A stretch of DNA of 64,000 nucleotides from Mycolicibacterium sp. CBMA 226. GTDB lineage: Bacteria; Actinomycetota; Actinomycetes; Mycobacteriales; Mycobacteriaceae. This document shows positions 18,579 to 27,403 of the stretch, one piece after another. Location: positions 248,001 to 312,000 of the forward strand of contig NZ_VTGY01000012.1 of NCBI RefSeq assembly GCF_009729075.1, given 5' to 3'. The first letter of the stretch is position 1. The number at the start of each line of letters is the position of its first letter. A program made the position numbers and the translations under genes. The notes below the pieces were generated by a model. The model saw only the letters and a program-made list of their open reading frames with translations, was not told the origin of the DNA and did no database searches.

Positions 18579-19054
18579 CGGGTCCCCTCATCGCGGTCTG
18601 TATCTGATTCCCTCCCATCGTCGTCGGTCGGTTCCAACAGCAGGATGGGAATGTCGCGGTCGCCGGCGCTGGCGCGGTATTCGGGGAAATGTGGCCAGAA
18701 GCGTTCGGCCACCGTCCACCAGTACGTCTTGTCCTGGCCGTGAACTTCTCGGGCGCGAAGGCGGTGGACCGTTGCGCCATCCTGCAGTGTCAATTCGGGG
18801 TGGGCGACGAGGTTGCGGTACCAGGCGGGATGGCTGGTCGCACCGGCGGCGGAAGCCACCGCGACGTAGGTGTCACCCTGTTTGATCCGCATCACCGGGT
18901 TCTTGCGGACGTTGCCCGTCTTGGCGCCGGTCGTGGTCAAGATGACCACGGGCCGACCCTCCAAGGTGCCGCCTTCTCGTCCGTCGGTGGCTTCATACAG
19001 CGCAACTTGTTGGCTGACCCCTTCACTGGGGCTGGGCACGTAGGTGTTTTCCAT
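18575..19054 (-). CDS. Deazaflavin (F420)-dependent nitroreductase family protein, Ddn-like
   Basis: 159 residues. Ddn-family signatures are VVILTTTGAKTGNVRKNPVMRI (substrate/F420 contact region), HPAWYRNLVAHPELTLQ and the C-terminal PILLLEPTDDD. The M. tuberculosis relatives reduce quinones and nitroimidazoles with F420H2. Its place next to an SDR and an LLM protein suggests joint reductive detoxification. It starts 3 nt after the SDR stop and overlaps tetR by 4 nt. Confidence 0.85.
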   Translation of the reverse strand: MENTYVPSPSEGVSQQVALYEATDGREGGTLEGRPVVILTTTGAKTGNVRKNPVMRIKQGDTYVAVASAAGATSHPAWYRNLVAHPELTLQDGATVHRLRAREVHGQDKTYWWTVAERFWPHFPEYRASAGDRDIPILLLEPTDDDGRESDTDRDEGTR

Positions 19055-19057
19055 GGT

Positions 19058-19792
19058 TCAGACCGCCGTGCGTCCGCCGTCGACCGGAATGACGGCGCCG
19101 GTGATGTAGCTGGACTTGTCCGAGGCCAAGAAAGCGATGACCTCGGAGATCTCCTCGGGCTGTGCACCCCGGTTGAGCAGGGTTGTGCCGGCGAGGTTTT
19201 CGATCAGGTCCCGCTTGGACTCGGCGGTGAACACCGGTCCCGGCGCGACGGTGTTGACCCGCACTCCCGATGGACTGAACTCGGCGGCCCACGCCCGCGA
19301 CATCGCGGTCAACGCGGCCTTGGTCGCGCCGTACGCAGCGCCGCCGGCCAGACCGACGTGGCCGGCCATGCTGTCGATGCTCACGATGCTGCCGTGTCCG
19401 CGCTGAGCCATCCCGGGTGCCAGTGCGGCAACCAGCTGGTACGCCGCGCGCACATTGCTGTCGAACAGCTGGTCGTAGGTCTCGATTTCCAAGTCGGCGC
19501 TGGGGCCGAACCAGGAGATGCCGCCGTTGTTGACGAGGACGTCGACCGCACCGGCCTGAGCCGCCAACGCGTTAACCGCTTCGGCGTCGGACAGGTCGGC
19601 TGAGATGAACCGGGCCTGGCCGCCGTTCGCTTCGATCTCCGCGACGGTCGAGGCGCCGCGCGTCGTGTCGCGGCCATGAACGATGACGGCGAAGCCGTCG
19701 CGGGCGAGATTCAAGGCGACCGCGCGCCCGATCCCAGATGTTGCTCCCGTGACCAGCGCCACTGGCAGCTGGTTGTCGGACTGTTCCGTCAT
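19058..19792 (-). CDS. Short-chain dehydrogenase/reductase, first gene of the redox operon
   Basis: 244 residues, classical SDR. The cofactor site is ALVTGATSGIGRAVALNLA, NNGGIS replaces the usual NNAG, the catalytic residues fall in IVSIDSMAGHVGLAGGAAYGATKAAL (S, Y and K), and the end is VIPVDGGRTAV. ATG 19792 has GGAG 7 nt upstream. It is the promoter-proximal gene of the six-gene operon down to 16129, controlled from the palindrome at 19809-19824. The substrate is unknown. Confidence 0.9.
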   Translation of the reverse strand: MTEQSDNQLPVALVTGATSGIGRAVALNLARDGFAVIVHGRDTTRGASTVAEIEANGGQARFISADLSDAEAVNALAAQAGAVDVLVNNGGISWFGPSADLEIETYDQLFDSNVRAAYQLVAALAPGMAQRGHGSIVSIDSMAGHVGLAGGAAYGATKAALTAMSRAWAAEFSPSGVRVNTVAPGPVFTAESKRDLIENLAGTTLLNRGAQPEEISEVIAFLASDKSSYITGAVIPVDGGRTAV

Positions 19793-19808
19793 GATGACTC
19801 CTATTGAG

Positions 19809-19824
19809 TAGACCTGTCTGTCTA
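19809..19824. promoter_or_regulatory. Candidate TetR/NemR-type operator of the redox operon
   Basis: TAGACCTGTCTGTCTA: TAGAC and GTCTA form an inverted repeat with a 6-bp centre. TAGACC/GTCTA half-sites recall those of NemR/AcrR-type repressors (from memory). It lies 17 nt before the ATG of the first operon gene, where binding would block transcription or early elongation. A TetR gene is the third gene of the operon. Confidence 0.65.
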
Positions 19825-19925
19825 GTTGAGGACGTCTGTTGTAACGGAACGGTCCGCCCGTGCATTCCCGCGCGATCGCGAGGCGCTGATGTGAGCGGCC
19901 GCACACCTGTGTGTGAACTCCGGCC

Positions 19926-20050
19926 TTACGCATTGGTGCCGCCGTCGACGGTGAGGCTCGCCCGCGTCACATAGCCGGCTTCGGGGCCCGCAACGAACGA
20001 GACCAGGGGAGCGATGTCCTTGACACGGCCGTATCGCCGGAGCGCGGTGG
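19926..20050 (-). pseudogene. C-terminal remnant of a second short-chain dehydrogenase gene
   Basis: On the minus strand the frame that stops at 19926-19928 (TAA) reads LRRYGRVKDIAPLVSFVAGP and continues EAGYVTRASLTVDGGTNA. This is the standard end of SDR proteins (R-x-G-x-x-x-D-I-A then GYVT...L-x-VDGG). Upstream, homology fades and an in-frame TGA appears near 20062, with no start codon or NAD-binding motif. It is a truncated relic next to an intact SDR operon. Confidence 0.8.
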
Positions 20051-20104
20051 CGCGAGTTGCGGCTCAGCCCATTCGTCGGTTCCGAATGAACCCGCCGTGG
20101 CTAA

Positions 20105-20485
20105 CTATGCTCGGCGCAACAGCACCGCCTGCTCAAAAGGCAAGCGCGGGAACACCTTCCGTAGCGATCCGGTGATGAGCGGGGCGGCTTCTTCCTTGCT
20201 CACCACGCGCGGGTCGACCACGTCGTACGTCTGGCCACGCCGGGTGAGCTTGCCGCCGCCGGCCTTGGTGATGTTCTTGAGCCAGTCGCGGTCGGGGCCG
20301 TAGGTCAGCAGGACGGCGAACCCATCGGCGGTGGTGAACACCGTCAGCGGCGTGCGGAACGTCTTGCCGGACTTGCGCCCGACGTGCTCGAGGATGCCGA
20401 ACGTCGGCGCGCGGCCGGCCCACAGCCGCTGGATTGGGTTGGTGACTCGGCGGTTGAAGCGGGCGACCGACTGCGGAATCTGCAT
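20105..20485 (-). CDS. Deazaflavin-dependent nitroreductase family protein (Ddn-like)
   Basis: 126 residues. PTFGILEHVGRKSGKTFRTP is the family signature (an [H/T]xGRKSG loop that contacts the F420 phosphate), followed by VLLTYGPDRDWLKNITKAGG. The start was set at ATG 20485, with CACGAT 6 nt upstream (leaderless type); ATG 20503 is an alternative. It is divergent from the aminotransferase gene. F420-dependent reduction of an unknown acceptor is the likely role. Confidence 0.82.
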   Translation of the reverse strand: MQIPQSVARFNRRVTNPIQRLWAGRAPTFGILEHVGRKSGKTFRTPLTVFTTADGFAVLLTYGPDRDWLKNITKAGGGKLTRRGQTYDVVDPRVVSKEEAAPLITGSLRKVFPRLPFEQAVLLRRA

Positions 20486-20536
20486 GTCCCCATCGTGCGC
20501 CATCGTGGTTGGGGCGGCCAGGGGAGCGAGTAAAGT

Positions 20537-20548
20537 TACCGACCGGTA
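20537..20548. promoter_or_regulatory. Possible operator in the Ddn-like/aminotransferase divergent region
   Basis: TACCGACCGGTA (TACC-GACC-GGTA) lies between the divergent genes at 20485 and 20613. It resembles half-palindromic TetR targets of mycobacteria, but no regulator gene is adjacent, so this is tentative. Confidence 0.3.
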
Positions 20549-20612
20549 GCGGCGACGGCACGGTGTCGCACACCAGCCCGTAACCCGCTGAATCATCTTC
20601 GAGGAGGAATGC

Positions 20613-21941
20613 ATGCCTGCGCCCGCCAACGCTGACGCCCGCCGGATCTATGACCTGGAGCGCAGCCGCGTATTCCACTCGTGGTCGGCCCAGGGAAAGC
20701 TCGACCCGATGGTCTTCACCGGCGCCGAGGGCAGCTACCTCATCGACGGTGACGGCAACCGGCTGCTCGACTTCTCCAGCCAGCTCGTCTACACCAACAT
20801 CGGTCATCAGCACCCCAAGGTCGTCGCCGCCATCGCCGAGCAGGCCGCCAAGCTGTGCACCATCGCGCCGCAGCACGCCAACGAGGCACGCGCCACCGCC
20901 GCCGACCTGATCTGCCAGGTGGCCCCCGCAGGCTTCAACCGGGTGTTCTTCACCAATGGCGGCGCCGACGCCGTCGAGCACGCCATCCGCATGGCCCGCG
21001 TGTACACCGGCCGCTACAAGACGCTGTCGACCTACCGCAGCTACCACGGCGGCACCGCGCTGACGGTCAACCTGACCGGCGATGTCCGCCGCTGGGGCAA
21101 CGACTACGGCACCGAGGGCACCACGCACTTCTTCGGCCCGTTCCTGTACCGCAGCCAGTTCAATTCGCTGACGCAGGAGGAAGAGTCCGAGCGCGCGCTG
21201 GCGCACCTGCGGTCGGTCATCGAATTCGAGGGCCCGACGGCGTTCGCGGCGATCATCCTCGAGTCGGTGCCCGGCACCGTCGGCATCATGCCGCCGCCGC
21301 CCGGCTACCTGCAGGGCGTGCGCGAGCTGTGCGACCAGTACGGCATCGTGATGATCCTCGACGAGGTCATGGCCGGCTTCGGCCGCACCGGCAAGTGGTT
21401 CGCACTCGACAACTACGGCGTCACCCCGGACCTCATCACGTTCGCCAAGGGCGTCAACTCCGGCTACGTCCCGCTCGGCGGCGTCATCGTCAGCGACAAG
21501 ATCCTCGAGCGCTTCCTGGAGCAGCCGTACGGCGGCGGCCTCACCTACTCGGGCCACCCGCTGGCGTGTGCGGCGTCCGTCGCGACCATCAACGCGATGC
21601 ACGACGAGAAGATCGTCGAGAACGCCGAACTGATCGGCACCGACGTGTTCGGTCCGGGCCTGGCGGCGCTGGCTGACAAGCACGACATCATCGGCGACGT
21701 CCGCGGTCTCGGTGTGTTCTGGGCCGTCGAGCTGGTCAAGGACCGGGCCACCAAGGAGCCGCTGGCGCCGTACGGCGGGTCGTCTCCCGAGATGGGCGCC
21801 ATCAACGCGCGGGCCAAGCAGAACGGCCTGCTGCTGTTCATGAACTACAACCGCTTCCACCTGGTGCCGCCGTGCAACATCAGCATCGACGACGCCAAGC
21901 GCGGGCTGGACATTCTGGACGATGCGCTGAGCGCGGTATAG
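20613..21941 (+). CDS. Class III pyridoxal phosphate-dependent aminotransferase
   Basis: 442 residues. The PLP lysine is K279 in LITFAKGVNSGYVPLGG, and the cofactor-binding D250-E251 pair is in ILDEVMAGFGRTGKW. SYHGGTAL is the phosphate/substrate loop. This branch includes omega-amino acid:pyruvate and taurine aminotransferases; the amino donor cannot be told. The SD AGGAGG (20602-20607) is unusually strong and 5 nt from the ATG. It lies just upstream of hemL, also a class III PLP enzyme, but the two are clearly different in sequence. Confidence 0.88.
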   Translation: MPAPANADARRIYDLERSRVFHSWSAQGKLDPMVFTGAEGSYLIDGDGNRLLDFSSQLVYTNIGHQHPKVVAAIAEQAAKLCTIAPQHANEARATAADLICQVAPAGFNRVFFTNGGADAVEHAIRMARVYTGRYKTLSTYRSYHGGTALTVNLTGDVRRWGNDYGTEGTTHFFGPFLYRSQFNSLTQEEESERALAHLRSVIEFEGPTAFAAIILESVPGTVGIMPPPPGYLQGVRELCDQYGIVMILDEVMAGFGRTGKWFALDNYGVTPDLITFAKGVNSGYVPLGGVIVSDKILERFLEQPYGGGLTYSGHPLACAASVATINAMHDEKIVENAELIGTDVFGPGLAALADKHDIIGDVRGLGVFWAVELVKDRATKEPLAPYGGSSPEMGAINARAKQNGLLLFMNYNRFHLVPPCNISIDDAKRGLDILDDALSAV

Positions 21942-21944
21942 CCA

Positions 21945-21950
21945 TAGGCT
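21945..21950 (+). promoter_or_regulatory. Candidate -10 box for the leaderless gene at 21957
   Basis: TAGGCT ends 6 nt before the ATG at 21957. It follows the aminotransferase stop immediately, giving the small gene its own promoter. Confidence 0.5.
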
Positions 21951-21956
21951 TTCGCC

Positions 21957-22343
21957 ATGGCCTACCTCAAGCCGCCGTGGTTCGTCGTCCATGTCTTCAA
22001 CCCGATTGCCCGGCTGACCGGTATCGGTGGCAGTGAAACCCTGACGGTCACCCGGAGTTCCAATCATCTGCCGCAGCGCATCCCGGTCGTGGTTCCGACG
22101 GTCGACGGGGTGAAGTACCTGGTGTCGACACGCGGCGAGTCGGCATGGGTGAAGAACGTCCGGGAAAACCCGGTCGTGGCGTTGGGCAAGAAGAACTACC
22201 TGGCCAGTGAGGTACCGGTCGCGGACCGGGCGCCCATCATCGCGGCGTACCGGCCGCTGGCGGGCAAGGTGGTCGAGCAGTACTGGCAGCAGTTGCCCGA
22301 CGACGCCGACCACCCGGTGTTCAAGCTGACGCCGCAGAACTAG
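21957..22343 (+). CDS. Small nitroreductase/deazaflavin-dependent family protein
   Basis: 128 residues. It has the Ddn-type order: KPPWFVVHVFNPIARLTG, IPVVVPTVDGVKYLVSTRGES and WVKNVRENPVVALGKKN, but lacks the strong GRKSG loop of the other copies in this window. It may therefore use another cofactor or be non-catalytic. ATG 21957 has TAGGCT 6 nt upstream. It stands between the aminotransferase and hemL. Confidence 0.7.
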   Translation: MAYLKPPWFVVHVFNPIARLTGIGGSETLTVTRSSNHLPQRIPVVVPTVDGVKYLVSTRGESAWVKNVRENPVVALGKKNYLASEVPVADRAPIIAAYRPLAGKVVEQYWQQLPDDADHPVFKLTPQN

Positions 22344-22427
22344 GTCGGGGCGCCTGGGGCGGCCGCGTGAGCCAGCTCCTACACCCTGTAGTTGGTCCAT
22401 TCGCGCCGGGCTGGGACACTGGTGGCC

Positions 22428-23762
22428 ATGCGCTCTACCGACGTCTCCGCGAAACTGTTCGCCGACGCGTCGACCGTGATCCCCGGCGGGGTCAACTCGC
22501 CAGTGCGGGCCTTCAGCTCGGTCGGCGGTACCCCTCGCTTCATCACCTCGGCCAACGGCTACTGGCTGACCGACGCCGACGGCAACCGCTACGTCGACCT
22601 GGTCTGCTCCTGGGGCCCGATGATCCTGGGCCACGCGCACCCCGCCGTCGTCGAGGCCGTGCAGACCACCGCCGTCAACGGCCTGTCGTTCGGCGCCCCG
22701 ACGCCGGCCGAGACGGAGCTGGCGCGCGAGATCATCGACCGCGTCGCGGCCGGGGCGAGCGAATCGACGGGGAAAGGTCCCGTCGAGCGCATCCGGTTCG
22801 TGAACTCCGGCACCGAGGCGACCATGAGCGCCATCCGGCTCGCCCGCGGCTTCACCGGCCGGCCCAAGATCATCAAGTTCTCCGGCTGCTACCACGGCCA
22901 CAGCGACGCGCTCCTGGCCGACGCCGGCTCCGGCGTCGCGACGCTGGGGCTGCCGTCGTCGCCGGGTGTCACCGGCGCGGCCGCCGCCGACACCATCGTG
23001 CTGCCGTACAACAACCTGGACGCGGTACGGGAGACCTTCGCCGCGGTGGGCGACCAGATCGCCTGCGTCATCACCGAGGCGAGCCCCGGCAACATGGGCA
23101 CCGTGCCGCCGGCCGCGGGCTACAACGCCGCACTGCGGCAGATCAGCGCCGAGCACGGCGCGCTGCTCATCATCGATGAGGTGATGACGGGCTTCCGCGT
23201 GAGCCGCGGTGGCTGGTACGGCCTCGATCCGGTGGCCGCCGACCTGTTCACCTTCGGCAAGGTGATGAGCGGCGGCCTGCCCGCCGCCGCGTTCGGCGGT
23301 CGCGCCGAGGTGATGGAACGACTGGCGCCGCTCGGGCCGGTGTACCAGGCCGGCACCCTGTCGGGGAACCCGGTGGCGATGGCCGCAGGTCTGGCCACGC
23401 TGCGCGCCGCCGACGACGCCGTCTACCGCGCCCTGGACGTGAACGCCGACCGGCTGTCCGGGCTGCTGTCCGACGCGCTCGCCGAAGCATCTGTGGCGCA
23501 CCGGATTTCGCGCGCCGGGAACTTCCTGACGGTGTTCTTCGGCGATGCGCCCGTCACCGACTTCGCGTCCGCGAAGGCCACCGAGACCTGGCGCTACGCG
23601 GCCTTCTTCCACGCCCTGCTGGACGCCGGGGTGTACCCGCCGTGCAGTGCCTTCGAAACCTGGTTCGTCTCGGCCGCACTCGACGACGCTGCGTTCGACC
23701 GGATCGCCGACGCGCTGCCCGCCGCCGCGCAGGCCGCCGCCCAAGCTCAGGAGCCCGCATGA
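22428..23762 (+). CDS. hemL: Glutamate-1-semialdehyde 2,1-aminomutase
   Basis: 444 residues. It converts glutamate-1-semialdehyde to 5-aminolevulinate, the step after HemA. Marks are [12 protein letters not shown] near the N-terminus, [16 protein letters not shown]250-E251 in [10 protein letters not shown] and the PLP lysine K278 in [15 protein letters not shown] 22428 follows GACACT (22415-22420) by 7 nt, a leaderless arrangement. The stop overlaps the next gene as ATGA. It opens the hemL-phosphatase-TlpA-ccdA-resB-ccsB unit, linking haem supply with cytochrome c assembly. Confidence 0.96.
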   Translation: MRSTDVSAKLFADASTVIPGGVNSPVRAFSSVGGTPRFITSANGYWLTDADGNRYVDLVCSWGPMILGHAHPAVVEAVQTTAVNGLSFGAPTPAETELAREIIDRVAAGASESTGKGPVERIRFVNSGTEATMSAIRLARGFTGRPKIIKFSGCYHGHSDALLADAGSGVATLGLPSSPGVTGAAAADTIVLPYNNLDAVRETFAAVGDQIACVITEASPGNMGTVPPAAGYNAALRQISAEHGALLIIDEVMTGFRVSRGGWYGLDPVAADLFTFGKVMSGGLPAAAFGGRAEVMERLAPLGPVYQAGTLSGNPVAMAAGLATLRAADDAVYRALDVNADRLSGLLSDALAEASVAHRISRAGNFLTVFFGDAPVTDFASAKATETWRYAAFFHALLDAGVYPPCSAFETWFVSAALDDAAFDRIADALPAAAQAAAQAQEPA

Positions 23763-24367
23763 CCGACAAGACGATCGTGCACGTGATGCGGCACGGCGAG
23801 GTCTACAACCCGGACAAGATCCTCTACGGCCGTAAGCCCAACTTTCATCTGTCCGAGCGCGGGCAGGCGCAGGCCGAGGCGGTCGCCGGCTGGCTGGCCG
23901 AGCGCGACATCGTCTACGTGGTGGCGTCGCCGCTGGAACGCGCGCAAGAGACCGCGACCCCGCTCGCGGCGCGGCACGGCCTGCCCATCGACACCGATCC
24001 GGAACTCATCGAGTCGACGAATGTGTTTGAGGGACAGCGGGTTTCGCCGGGTGACGGTGCCTTGCGCGACCCGCGTAACTGGTGGCACCTGCGCGACCCC
24101 AAGACCCCGTCGTGGGGCGAGCCGTACAAGCACATCGCGGCGCGCATGACGGCCGCCGTGGACCGCGCGCGGATCAAGGGCATGGGGCACGAGGCGGTGT
24201 GCGTCAGCCATCAGCTGCCGGTGGAGACGCTGCGCCGCGCGATGCTCGGCAAGAACCTGCACCACTTCCCGACGAAGCGGATGTGCAACCTGGCGTCGGT
24301 GACGTCGTTCTACTTCCACGGCGACCAGATGGTCGGCTGGGGATACTCGGAGCTGGCCGGACAGTGA
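23759..24367 (+). CDS. Histidine phosphatase superfamily protein (phosphoglycerate mutase-like)
   Basis: 202 residues. The catalytic RHG motif is [18 protein letters not shown] (H12), with a second site around [17 protein letters not shown] and the late histidine in [14 protein letters not shown]. The family removes phosphate from sugars or small molecules; a true mutase role is unlikely at this length. The M. tuberculosis counterpart Rv0525 has the same neighbours. Both ends overlap by 4 nt with hemL and the TlpA-like gene. Confidence 0.85.
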   Translation: MTDKTIVHVMRHGEVYNPDKILYGRKPNFHLSERGQAQAEAVAGWLAERDIVYVVASPLERAQETATPLAARHGLPIDTDPELIESTNVFEGQRVSPGDGALRDPRNWWHLRDPKTPSWGEPYKHIAARMTAAVDRARIKGMGHEAVCVSHQLPVETLRRAMLGKNLHHFPTKRMCNLASVTSFYFHGDQMVGWGYSELAGQ

Positions 24368-24984
24368 CTTCGCTGGTGGCCCGAGCCGGGGCAGTAGTGA
24401 CGGCCGTCCTGGCGACGGCCGTGCTGCTCGTCGGCTGCTCCACCGGTGACGACGCCGTCGCGCAGGGCGGCACGTTCGAGTTCGTCGCCCCCGGCGGCAA
24501 GACCGACATCTTCTATGACCCGCCGTCGAGCCGCGGCAAGCCGGGCGCGGTGCGTGGGCCGTCGCTCACGGATCCGTCGAAAACCCTGTCCCTGGAAGAT
24601 TTTTCGGGCCAGGTGACGGTGATCAACGTCTGGGGCCAGTGGTGTGGCCCGTGCCGTTCGGAGATCTCCGAACTGGAGAAGGTGTACGAGCAGACCAAGG
24701 CGCAGGGCGTCGCGTTTCTCGGCATCGACGTGCGGGACAACAACCGGCAGGCCGCCGTCGACTTCGTCGTCGACCACAAGGTGACGTTCCCGTCCATCTA
24801 CGACCCGGCGATGCGCACCATGATCGCGTTCGGCGGCAAGTACCCGACGACCGTCATCCCGTCGACGCTGGTGCTGGACCGCCAGCACCGGGTGGCCGCG
24901 GTGTTCCTGCGGGAACTGCTCGCCGACGACCTCAAGCCGGTGGTCGAGCGGCTCGCCAAAGAGGCCGGAGGGTCGGGGACGTGA
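24364..24984 (+). CDS. TlpA/ResA-like thioredoxin lipoprotein
   Basis: 206 residues. The signal ends in the lipobox LLVGCS (C25), so it is tethered outside the membrane. The thioredoxin domain has [11 protein letters not shown] (C94 and C97) and the cis-proline region [11 protein letters not shown]. In cytochrome c maturation system II such proteins reduce the apocytochrome CxxCH cysteines with electrons from CcdA, whose gene follows with a GTGA overlap. This matches Rv0526. GTG start at 24364. Confidence 0.88.
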   Translation: MTSLVARAGAVVTAVLATAVLLVGCSTGDDAVAQGGTFEFVAPGGKTDIFYDPPSSRGKPGAVRGPSLTDPSKTLSLEDFSGQVTVINVWGQWCGPCRSEISELEKVYEQTKAQGVAFLGIDVRDNNRQAAVDFVVDHKVTFPSIYDPAMRTMIAFGGKYPTTVIPSTLVLDRQHRVAAVFLRELLADDLKPVVERLAKEAGGSGT

Positions 24985-25769
24985 CCTCCTTCGCCGAAAC
25001 CGCAGCGGCCGGACCGCTGTTGGTAGCCGTCGGGGTGAGCGTGCTGGCTGGACTGGTGTCGTTCGCCTCGCCGTGCGTGGTGCCGCTGGTGCCCGGGTAC
25101 CTGTCATATCTGGCCGCGGTGGTCGGGGTGGATGACTCCGCACCCGAGGCGGGCACGACGGGGTCCACGCAGGTCCGTACCGCGCGTTGGCGGGTGGCGG
25201 GTGCGGCGGCGTTGTTCGTCGCGGGCTTCACCGCGGTATTCCTCATGGGTGCGGTCGCGGTGCTCGGCCTGACGACCACGCTGATCGCCAATCAGCTTCT
25301 GCTGCAACGCATCGGCGGCGTCATCACGGTGTTGATGGGCCTGGTGTTCATCGGGCTGGTGCCGGCCCTGCAGCGTCAGGTGCGGTTCACCCCGCGCCAG
25401 GTGTCGACGGTCGTCGGTGCTCCGCTGCTGGGTGCGGTGTTCGGGCTGGGCTGGACGCCGTGCCTGGGCCCGACGCTCACCGGCGTCATCGCGGTGGCCT
25501 CGGCCAGTGACGGCGCGAGCGTCGCCCGCGGCATCGCGCTGGTGGTCGCGTACTGCCTGGGACTCGGAATTCCGTTCGTGCTGTTGGCCTTCGGCTCGGC
25601 GCGTGCCGTACAGGGCCTGGGCTGGCTGCGCCGGCACACCCGCGCCATCCAGATCTTCGGCGGACTGCTGCTGATCGTCGTCGGCACCGCACTGGTCACC
25701 GGCGTGTGGAACGACTTCACCTCGTGGGTGCGCGACGCCTTCGTCAGCAACGTGAGGCTCCCGATATGA
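24981..25769 (+). CDS. ccdA: Cytochrome c biogenesis protein CcdA
   Basis: 262 residues, about six transmembrane helices. The thiol pair that passes electrons across the membrane is C32 ([13 protein letters not shown]) and C161 ([14 protein letters not shown]). It supplies reducing equivalents to the TlpA-like lipoprotein just upstream. It overlaps both neighbours by 4 nt. In M. tuberculosis the equivalent Rv0527 is sometimes named ccsA. Confidence 0.93.
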   Translation: MTSFAETAAAGPLLVAVGVSVLAGLVSFASPCVVPLVPGYLSYLAAVVGVDDSAPEAGTTGSTQVRTARWRVAGAAALFVAGFTAVFLMGAVAVLGLTTTLIANQLLLQRIGGVITVLMGLVFIGLVPALQRQVRFTPRQVSTVVGAPLLGAVFGLGWTPCLGPTLTGVIAVASASDGASVARGIALVVAYCLGLGIPFVLLAFGSARAVQGLGWLRRHTRAIQIFGGLLLIVVGTALVTGVWNDFTSWVRDAFVSNVRLPI

Positions 25770-27403
25770 CCGACGTTTCCTCGCCCGAAGACGTGCAAGA
25801 CTCGCCCGAAGACGTGCAAGACGTGCAAGCCTCCGAAACCCGCCGGCCCGGCCCCATCTCGCGGGTGGTCGCGCTGTTCCGCAACACCTGGCGGACGCTG
25901 ACGTCGATGGGCACCGCGCTGGTGCTGCTGTTCCTGCTGGCCCTCGGCGCCATCCCCGGCGCGCTGCTGCCACAACGCTCGCTCAACGCCGGCAAGGTCG
26001 ACGAATACCTGGCGCAGCACCCGACGATCGGCCCGTGGCTCGACAAGGTGCAGGCGTTCTCGGTGTTCTCGAGCTTCTGGTTCACCTCGATCTACGTGCT
26101 GCTGTTCATCTCGCTCGTGGGCTGCCTGACGCCCCGCATGATCGAGCACATCCGCAGCCTGCGTGCGGTGCCCGTGCCCGCGCCGCGCAACCTGGCGCGG
26201 CTGCCCAAGCACGCCGAAGCCACCGTCCCGGGTGCGCCCGACGCCGTCGCCGAGCAGCTGGCCAAGCGGCTCAAGGGCTGGCGGCAGACCACTCGCACTC
26301 TCGATGACGGGGCGCGGGAGATTTCGGCCGAGAAGGGCTACCTGCGCGAGTTCGGCAACATCGTCTTCCACTTCTCGCTGCTCGGCCTGCTGGTCGCCAT
26401 CGCGTTCGGCAAGATGTTCGGCTATGAGGGCAACGTCATCGTCATCGCCGACGGCGGCCCGGGATTCTGTTCGGCCTCACCCGCCGCGTTCGACTCGTTC
26501 CGCGCCGGCAATGTCGTCGACGGCACCGCGCTGCACCCCAGCTGCCTGCGGGTCCACGACTTCGACGCCCGGTACCTGCCCAGCGGGCAGGCCACGGCAT
26601 TCGCGGCGAACATCGACTACCAGGACGGCGCCGACCTGGTCAGCGGCACCTGGCGGCCGTACCGGCTGGAGGTCAACCACCCGCTGCGGATCGGCGGTGA
26701 GCGCATCTACTTGCAGGGCCACGGCTACGCGCCGACCTTCACCGTCACGTTTCCGAACGGCCAGACCCGCACGTCGACGGTGCAGTGGAAGCCGGAGAAT
26801 CCGCTCACCCTGCTGTCCTCGGGCGTCGTGCGCGTCGACCCGCCGGGCGGCAGCTACCCGGACGACCGCGAGCGGCGCAAGCACCAGATCGCCATCCAGG
26901 GTCTGTTCGCCCCGACCGCCGAACTCGACGGCAAGCTGCTGTCCTCGAGCTTCCCGGCGATGAACGCCCCGGCGGTGGCCATCGACATCTACCGCGGCGA
27001 CACCGGGCTGGACAGTGGCCGCCCGCAGTCGCTGTTCTCGCTCGACCCCCGACTGATCGACCAGAAGCGGCTGACCAAGCAGGCGCGCGTCAACCTGAAG
27101 GCCGGCGAGCAGACCAAGCTGGACGACGGCACCGTCATCAGGTTCGACGGCGCGGTGCCGTTCATCAACGTGCAGGTGTCGCACGACCCGGCGCAGGCGT
27201 GGGTCCTGGTGTTCGCGCTGACCATGATGGCCGGGTTGCTGGTGTCGTTGGTGGTGCGCCGCCGCCGGGTTTGGATTCGGATCGTGTCGGCCGGGCCGGG
27301 TACCGTCAACGTCGACCTCGGCGGCCTGGCCCGGACGGACAACTCGGGGTGGGGCGACGAGTTCGAGAAGCTCACAGTGCGGTTGATTGAGGACAAGCGA
27401 TGA
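25766..27403 (+). CDS. resB: Cytochrome c biogenesis protein ResB
   Basis: 545 residues. ResB/Ccs1 with CcsB forms the system II haem lyase. Transmembrane helices appear at about 45-70, 105-125 and 200-220 and near 480-500; a large extracytoplasmic domain lies between the last two. Residues 5-22 hold a tandem SPEDVQD duplication coded by a perfect 21-bp repeat. ATG 25766 overlaps the ccdA stop. The gene corresponds to Rv0528. Confidence 0.9.
   Translation: MTDVSSPEDVQDSPEDVQDVQASETRRPGPISRVVALFRNTWRTLTSMGTALVLLFLLALGAIPGALLPQRSLNAGKVDEYLAQHPTIGPWLDKVQAFSVFSSFWFTSIYVLLFISLVGCLTPRMIEHIRSLRAVPVPAPRNLARLPKHAEATVPGAPDAVAEQLAKRLKGWRQTTRTLDDGAREISAEKGYLREFGNIVFHFSLLGLLVAIAFGKMFGYEGNVIVIADGGPGFCSASPAAFDSFRAGNVVDGTALHPSCLRVHDFDARYLPSGQATAFAANIDYQDGADLVSGTWRPYRLEVNHPLRIGGERIYLQGHGYAPTFTVTFPNGQTRTSTVQWKPENPLTLLSSGVVRVDPPGGSYPDDRERRKHQIAIQGLFAPTAELDGKLLSSSFPAMNAPAVAIDIYRGDTGLDSGRPQSLFSLDPRLIDQKRLTKQARVNLKAGEQTKLDDGTVIRFDGAVPFINVQVSHDPAQAWVLVFALTMMAGLLVSLVVRRRRVWIRIVSAGPGTVNVDLGGLARTDNSGWGDEFEKLTVRLIEDKR
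25781..25822 (+). repeat. Perfect 21-bp tandem duplication within resB
   Basis: Two adjacent identical 21-bp units (25781-25801 and 25802-25822) each encode SPEDVQD near the ResB N-terminus. A third partial GACGTGCAAG copy follows. The length keeps the frame. Confidence 0.9.

Noticed and set aside
20133..23744. A 1203-codon open frame on the minus strand across the aminotransferase, Ddn-like and hemL genes
   Set aside because: It is antisense to three recognisable plus-strand genes, has low-complexity Gly/Arg/Val composition and no domain; it results from the high GC content at third positions.
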